Source: an uncultured Spirochaetales bacterium
GTDB lineage: Bacteria > Spirochaetota > Spirochaetia > Sphaerochaetales > Sphaerochaetaceae
Direction of reading: 5' to 3'
DNA: 10,033 bases
NCBI GenBank assembly: GCA_934276695.1
Contig: CAKQTF010000026.1
Coordinates: forward strand, 1 to 10,033
Part shown: positions 6,186-10,033 of the stretch, in pieces
Layout: every line of letters begins with the position of its first letter
Numbering within the stretch: position 1 is the stretch's first letter
Program-made: the position numbers and the translations under genes
The notes under the pieces: generated by a model
Told to the model about the DNA's origin: nothing
The model's input: the letters and a program-made list of their open reading frames with translations, nothing else
Databases searched by the model: none

Positions 6186-6926
6186 TTACATACCAAGCAG
6201 CATTGAGGCTGCATCATGGTCAATGAACAGATTCCAGTCAGGATGGGTCTTAAGAAGCGTAGCCGGGACCATCGGGCTGACAGGTCCTGTTACTGTGTCA
6301 AAGATGGCCTTTGCCTTCACGCTGTGCGGGCAGACAGTGACTATGTGCTCTGATTTCATAATCTCCTTAGGTGTCATTGATATTGCCTTCTCAGGTACAT
6401 CTGATACTGATGGGAACCAGCCTTCGCCAACCTGCTGCTTACGGCATTTCTCATCAAGCACGACTACTCTGTAAGCCTCATCTGTCTCAAAGTCAGCAGG
6501 TGGATCATTGAATGCAATATGGCCATTCTCCCCGATTCCGATGATGCCGACATCAATTGAATCCTTTCTCAGCTCCTCTGTGAGCTCTGCGATGTTCCTA
6601 GCAATATCGCCTTCCCCGTTCACGAAATGCGCTGCCTTCAGAGGGACTCTGGATACGAATCTCTCTTTCAGGTACTTCCTGAATGAGGCTTTATGGCTCT
6701 CCGGAAGGCCTGCATACTCATCAAGATGGAACATCTCGACCTTTGTCCAGTCAACATCCTCCCTTACGAGTGCTTCGAACATCTCGAACTGGCTTGATCC
6801 AGTTGACACGATGATCCTTGCCTTACCTCTTTGCCTGACTGCATCATTGATCAGGGCTGCGATTCTGGCAGCAGCCCTCTTTCCATTCTCTGCAGCATTC
6901 TCTGAAATAGTGATCTTTATATTCAT
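6186..6926 (-). CDS. nagB: Glucosamine-6-phosphate deaminase family protein
   Basis: A 246-residue cytoplasmic protein of the NagB family (glucosamine 6-phosphate to fructose 6-phosphate and ammonia), of normal length. The Rossmann-type fold shows the phosphate loop VSTGSSQFEMF (40-50), the motif FHLDEYAGL with D69 equal to the classical general base, and GIGENGHIAFNDPP (130-143) with the ring-opening histidine H136. Two positions differ from the classical DGHIAFNE motif: the first Asp is N134 and the Glu is D141. Together with the text KCRKQQVGEGWFP this marks a divergent subfamily usually still annotated as the deaminase; a related amino-sugar phosphate could be the true substrate. The start is set at 6926 behind GGAGG (6935-6931), 4 bases away; an ATG at 6947 overlapping the nagA stop as ATGA would place that ribosome binding site inside the coding region. 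Last gene of the operon. Confidence 0.87.
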   Translation of the reverse strand: MNIKITISENAAENGKRAAARIAALINDAVRQRGKARIIVSTGSSQFEMFEALVREDVDWTKVEMFHLDEYAGLPESHKASFRKYLKERFVSRVPLKAAHFVNGEGDIARNIAELTEELRKDSIDVGIIGIGENGHIAFNDPPADFETDEAYRVVVLDEKCRKQQVGEGWFPSVSDVPEKAISMTPKEIMKSEHIVTVCPHSVKAKAIFDTVTGPVSPMVPATLLKTHPDWNLFIDHDAASMLLGM

Positions 6927-6943
6927 AACACCTCCATATGAAC

Positions 6944-8107
6944 TCATCTGACGACAGATCCGCCGATCAGTGTGCTTCTCAGCTTCATGCTGCTGTCAAA
7001 CAGCAGCAGATCTGCGTTCTTGCCCTTCTCTATCGACCCAATAGAGCTATCCATCCCGATTGTCCTTGCAGGCTGAAGAGAAAGAATAGCAGCCGCATCC
7101 TCAGGCGTCATCCCCATCGTAAGCACCAGCGTCTGCACCATTCTCTCTCCTGTGGCAACGGAGCCGGCAAAGCATGTACGATCAGGCATCTTGGCAATGC
7201 CATCCTCGATTATCACGGCTGTTCCATTTGACTTAGGCCCAAGGATAGATGGCCCTTCAGGCATACCGGCCCCTCTCATGCTGTCTGAGCAGCCTACGAT
7301 CCTGTCTTTCCTCTTGAACCTGAATATGAATTCAAGAAGCTCCGGAGGCAGGTGCATCCCGTCAGCTATGATCTCAGCATACATATCATCGATAAGGTAT
7401 CCGGCCTCTACAGCACCTAGGACCCTGAATCCTCCTCTGCGCACTATCGATGACATCCCGCTATAGAAATGAGTAAGCTCTGAGGCCCCGCTGTCATATG
7501 CTTCTGATATCTGATCATATGTCGCAGCAGTATGCCCGCATGAGACTGTGATCCCCATGCCTGAAAGAGTGCGGATGAACTCCATTGCACCTGGAAGCTC
7601 CGGCGCAACGGTCCACCTTCTTATAAGCCCATCTGCGCATTCAAGTATCCTATAATAGTGTGATGGATCAGGATTCCTTATATACCTGGGATCCTGAGCT
7701 CCCTTCATTTCCATATCAAAGTAAGGGCCTTCAAGATGCACGCCAAGTATTCTTGCACCTCTTCCTGCATCCCTCGCCTTCCTTATATTCCTCAGAAAGA
7801 GGAAAAGATCATCATCAGATGATGTAAGAGATGTTGGAAGACAGGCTGTGGTTCCATGCTTTGCAAGGCTGAGTGCTGCCTCTTCTGCCTCTTCCTCTGT
7901 GCCATCCATGAAATCATAGCCACCGCTTCCATGCGTATGGCAGTCGACGACGCCTGGCATCACTATCATGCCATCAGCATCCATAATCTCCTCGCCAGGC
8001 TGTGGGGCAATATGCTCAGATACATCAGCAATAAGCCCTGATGTTATACGCAGACTGCCATGCATAACACGCTCTGGAAGGACTATATCAGCATTCGTTA
8101 TCAGCAT
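6944..8107 (-). CDS. nagA: N-acetylglucosamine-6-phosphate deacetylase
   Basis: A 387-residue amidohydrolase-fold enzyme that removes acetate from N-acetylglucosamine 6-phosphate in the cytoplasm, supplying the substrate of the next gene. Metal- and substrate-site motifs are in place: PGVVDCHTHG (H57, H59), GVHLEGPYF (E126), SCGHTAATYD (H192), LTHFYSGM (H213), ADGMH (H252) and CSDSMRGAGM with the catalytic Asp at D275. The length is normal. One oddity is FYSGM, where most family members have (L/F)(Y/F)NAM, so substrate-contacting Asn-Ala is replaced by Ser-Gly. The start is set at ATG 8107 behind GGAGG (8118-8114) at 6 bases; an earlier ATG at 8122 has no such site. The gene overlaps the epimerase by 20 bases and its stop is 17 bases before the nagB start, so translation is likely coupled. 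Confidence 0.9.
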   Translation of the reverse strand: MLITNADIVLPERVMHGSLRITSGLIADVSEHIAPQPGEEIMDADGMIVMPGVVDCHTHGSGGYDFMDGTEEEAEEAALSLAKHGTTACLPTSLTSSDDDLFLFLRNIRKARDAGRGARILGVHLEGPYFDMEMKGAQDPRYIRNPDPSHYYRILECADGLIRRWTVAPELPGAMEFIRTLSGMGITVSCGHTAATYDQISEAYDSGASELTHFYSGMSSIVRRGGFRVLGAVEAGYLIDDMYAEIIADGMHLPPELLEFIFRFKRKDRIVGCSDSMRGAGMPEGPSILGPKSNGTAVIIEDGIAKMPDRTCFAGSVATGERMVQTLVLTMGMTPEDAAAILSLQPARTIGMDSSIGSIEKGKNADLLLFDSSMKLRSTLIGGSVVR

Positions 8108-9344
8108 AAGCCACCTCCGCAAGATCGATTATCCTGATGAAATCCCTCAGAATATGAAACGGATCCTTCACTGGCAGTGCGACTACCCTATCCTCAGGAG
8201 ACCCATCCCTCGTTCTTATCTGATTCCACTCACCATTATCCGGAGATGGGAAGACAGAGAATGAATAGCCACGGACAGTCTCATACATCTGTATGTACTC
8301 CTTATCACCAGTGATCGAATACATCCTTAAAAAAAGATAGAGCATCTCGCTATGGGGCCACCAGAGCTTCATATCCCATGTGCTGAGGACAAGCTCCTCA
8401 TATCCGTCTCCGATCAGCCTTCCACAGGGCTTGCCGCCATTCTCATCTATGAATCTCAGAAGCCCTCCGTACTCCCTGTCCCAGGCAAGATAGTACGTAT
8501 CCTTTATGATTGAGGAGATCCTATCAGAGTAAACCGGGACTTCGTGCCTGGATTCAAAGCCATCAAGCCAGAACCATGCATCCTCAAGCACATGCCCTGG
8601 ATTTATATGCCGGCAGAGAAGAGTATCATCATTTCCAGGTGCAGACCAGTATTCATGCACAAGTCCCAGCTCAGTGTCATAGAACCTGCTGAGAATATAA
8701 GAGATGCATCTCTGCTGATGTTCCCTCAGTGCTGATGAATCCTCTCTGAATGATTCAAGCATCCCCGCAGCAGTCCCGAAGACATTTGAGAGAATCATCG
8801 GGATTCCATGGCTCTCAAATCCTTCCGGGATCCCATAAGGAGCAGTAGGCATATGGCCATCCGCCACCCTCTCTTCAAGAGACCTGATGAGAAAGAGCAC
8901 AGTATCCCTGCTTTTGCTGCACCCAGTCACTGATGCATACGAAGCGAGCCCGATTATTATGAAGCAGTCAGCATAGACTGACATGTGGTACTCACCATCT
9001 GGGTTCCGGATCCAGCTTCCATCACGCTCAGTGATGAATACAGACTGCCCTTTGCTGTCAAATGAATGCTCAATCAGAAAAGCTGCTGTAAGCTCAGCGC
9101 TCTGAAGCACCTTCTCATAATCAGATGGACGCAGCAGGCTTCTTCTGGCAATCAGCTCAGACATAATATAGAGCCAGCGTCCCTGTGACCAGATGTACTT
9201 ATCATCAGATATGAGCGTATTGCCATCATTTGATATGCAGTTCAGGACGCCGCCATGCTCCATATCAGCAAAGCGGAGCCAGTAGGGAATGAACTTATCC
9301 CCTACCTGGTCCGCATAGAAATCATGGATTTCTTTCCAGTCAAT
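8088..9344 (-). CDS. N-acylglucosamine 2-epimerase (AGE) family protein
   Basis: A protein of the (alpha/alpha)6-barrel AGE family, which interconverts N-acetylmannosamine and N-acetylglucosamine or acts on related sugars. Counting from the first in-frame ATG (9263, 391 residues), family motifs are YIWSQGRW (R29), HINPGHVLEDAWFWLDG (H224, E227), WWPHSEM and DPFHILRDF (H370), matching the Arg, His, Glu and His positions used by AGE enzymes. That ATG is probably not the start. The frame continues upstream as DWKEIHDFYADQV then KFIPYWLRFADMEHGG, which is the expected AGE N-terminus (compare LPFWENHSLDSEGGYF in Anabaena AGE). No ATG, GTG or TTG exists in that extension as far as the overlap with the permease, so initiation at ATT 9344 (418 residues; no clear ribosome binding site), or ATC 9365 seven bases after AGGAG (9377-9373), is proposed. 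Substrate not proven. Confidence 0.85.
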   Translation of the reverse strand: MDWKEIHDFYADQVGDKFIPYWLRFADMEHGGVLNCISNDGNTLISDDKYIWSQGRWLYIMSELIARRSLLRPSDYEKVLQSAELTAAFLIEHSFDSKGQSVFITERDGSWIRNPDGEYHMSVYADCFIIIGLASYASVTGCSKSRDTVLFLIRSLEERVADGHMPTAPYGIPEGFESHGIPMILSNVFGTAAGMLESFREDSSALREHQQRCISYILSRFYDTELGLVHEYWSAPGNDDTLLCRHINPGHVLEDAWFWLDGFESRHEVPVYSDRISSIIKDTYYLAWDREYGGLLRFIDENGGKPCGRLIGDGYEELVLSTWDMKLWWPHSEMLYLFLRMYSITGDKEYIQMYETVRGYSFSVFPSPDNGEWNQIRTRDGSPEDRVVALPVKDPFHILRDFIRIIDLAEVAYADNEC

Positions 9345-9346
9345 CC

Positions 9347-10033
9347 TTACATCTTCAGTGATGATGACAGGTCTCCTCCCTTCCTGCTGTTTGTTGAGTA
9401 TATTATCGCAAACACAACAACAAGAAGCACAACAGAGAGAGCACTTGCCTCTCCGAGCTTTCCATCCTGCACAGCTCCGTAGATCTGGATAGGCACAGTC
9501 CTTGTCTTTCCTGAATACAGGAGGATTGTTGTGCTCAGTTCCTGAAGCAGTGTTGTGAGTGTCATGATCGAACCGGAGATTATTGCCGGCATAATCAGTG
9601 GCACACTGACTTTCCTGAATGTATAGAACCAGCTTGCGCCGCTGATCGTGCTTGCTTCCTCAAGTGAAGGATTAAGCTGCGTAAGCTGGGCACTGACTGA
9701 CCTGTATACATACGGAGTACGCCTGATCATATATGAGATTATGATGATCACATAGGTGCCTGTGAGCCTTAATGCGCTGTTTCCGCTGAATGCAGATAGC
9801 AATGCAATTGAGACTACAGTTCCTGGAAGAATGAACGGAGCCATGACAGAGAGATCAAGCAAAGCGGCTCCCTTAGGCTTCTTCCTCTCTGTTATATAGG
9901 CTATGACAGATCCGAGAAGAGCACATAGAAGCGTTGCGACTATCGAGAGGAAGAATGAGTTGAAGAGCTCTCTATGAGAGTACTTCGGGATCCTGAGATA
10001 GTTTGCGAATGTGAATCCCTCAGGGAACAGGCC
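9347..10033 (-). CDS. ABC-transporter permease, C-terminal part (5' end outside window)
   Basis: 228 residues of an inner-membrane permease of the binding-protein-dependent (BPD) type; the start lies beyond the right edge. The text begins mid-protein (GLFPEGFTFANYLRIP, then LFNSFFLSIVATLLCALLGS) and shows about five membrane helices. The hallmark EAA loop is clear: LEEASTISGASWFYTFRKV followed by VPLIMPAI, the site that docks on the ATPase subunit. The pattern ERKKPKGAALLDLSVMAPF then ILPGT is typical of permeases related to iron(III), thiamine, polyamine and similar importers, often fused two-domain proteins. The sequence does not show the substrate. Its place ahead of AGE, NagA and NagB suggests uptake of an amino sugar, amino-sugar derivative or phosphate ester; this is inference. 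It ends ...SLKM TAA, just upstream of or overlapping the epimerase start. Confidence 0.88.
   Translation of the reverse strand, partial: GLFPEGFTFANYLRIPKYSHRELFNSFFLSIVATLLCALLGSVIAYITERKKPKGAALLDLSVMAPFILPGTVVSIALLSAFSGNSALRLTGTYVIIIISYMIRRTPYVYRSVSAQLTQLNPSLEEASTISGASWFYTFRKVSVPLIMPAIISGSIMTLTTLLQELSTTILLYSGKTRTVPIQIYGAVQDGKLGEASALSVVLLVVVFAIIYSTNSRKGGDLSSSLKM

Noticed and set aside
6927..6947. ATGA overlap start for nagB at 6947
   Set aside because: It would place the strong GGAGG site inside the reading frame and add seven residues not expected for the family; kept only as a possibility for coupled translation.
9341..9356. Programmed frameshift joining the permease to the epimerase
   Set aside because: The frames differ by one base and overlap, but there is no slippery heptamer or stimulatory structure at the junction, and the two proteins act in different compartments.

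Overview
The window looks like part of the chromosome of an anaerobic, diderm, probably host-associated bacterium. A spirochaete of the Treponema/Sphaerochaeta type would fit, but this is an inference from gene content and not a phylogenetic result. The clues are a small rubredoxin gene, two lipoproteins with lipobox signal peptides and beta-helix-like bodies, a Listeria-Bacteroides repeat, a DUF4143 ATPase, an amino-sugar catabolic operon, moderate GC, and a poly-G tract in a surface-protein promoter.

Layout. Bases 1-32 hold the first codons of a leftward gene that runs off the edge. Bases about 79-272 contain no convincing protein gene but do hold a promoter-like pair followed by a long nested hairpin, a candidate structured RNA. 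A perfect 7-1-7 Fur-type box (391-405) precedes the rubredoxin gene (462-620), which ends in an intrinsic terminator. From there all intact protein genes run leftward. They are a DUF4143-type ATPase (674-1933) with three 23-bp-phased direct repeats at its 5' side, and two unrelated-in-sequence but similarly built lipoproteins (2112-3851 and 4614-5936). Between the two lipoproteins lies an internally deleted ISL3-type insertion sequence (about 3929-4542). Bases 6186-10033 form one operon, transcribed right to left: an ABC-transporter permease (5' end outside the window), an N-acylglucosamine 2-epimerase-like protein, NagA-like deacetylase and NagB-like deaminase, with overlapping or nearly touching genes.

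How the parts work together. The operon reads as import of a compound (the permease type does not reveal the substrate), epimerisation of an N-acyl-hexosamine, deacetylation of the 6-phosphate and deamination into fructose 6-phosphate. No kinase is visible in the window. The NagA and NagB copies both differ from the classical enzymes at active-site motif positions. Both lipoprotein genes have a TTGACA / TATATT promoter with a leader of only about a dozen bases. In one of them the -35/-10 spacer is a run of ten G, which makes it a strong candidate for on/off (phase-variable) expression by slipped-strand mispairing. This is the most interesting signal in the window.
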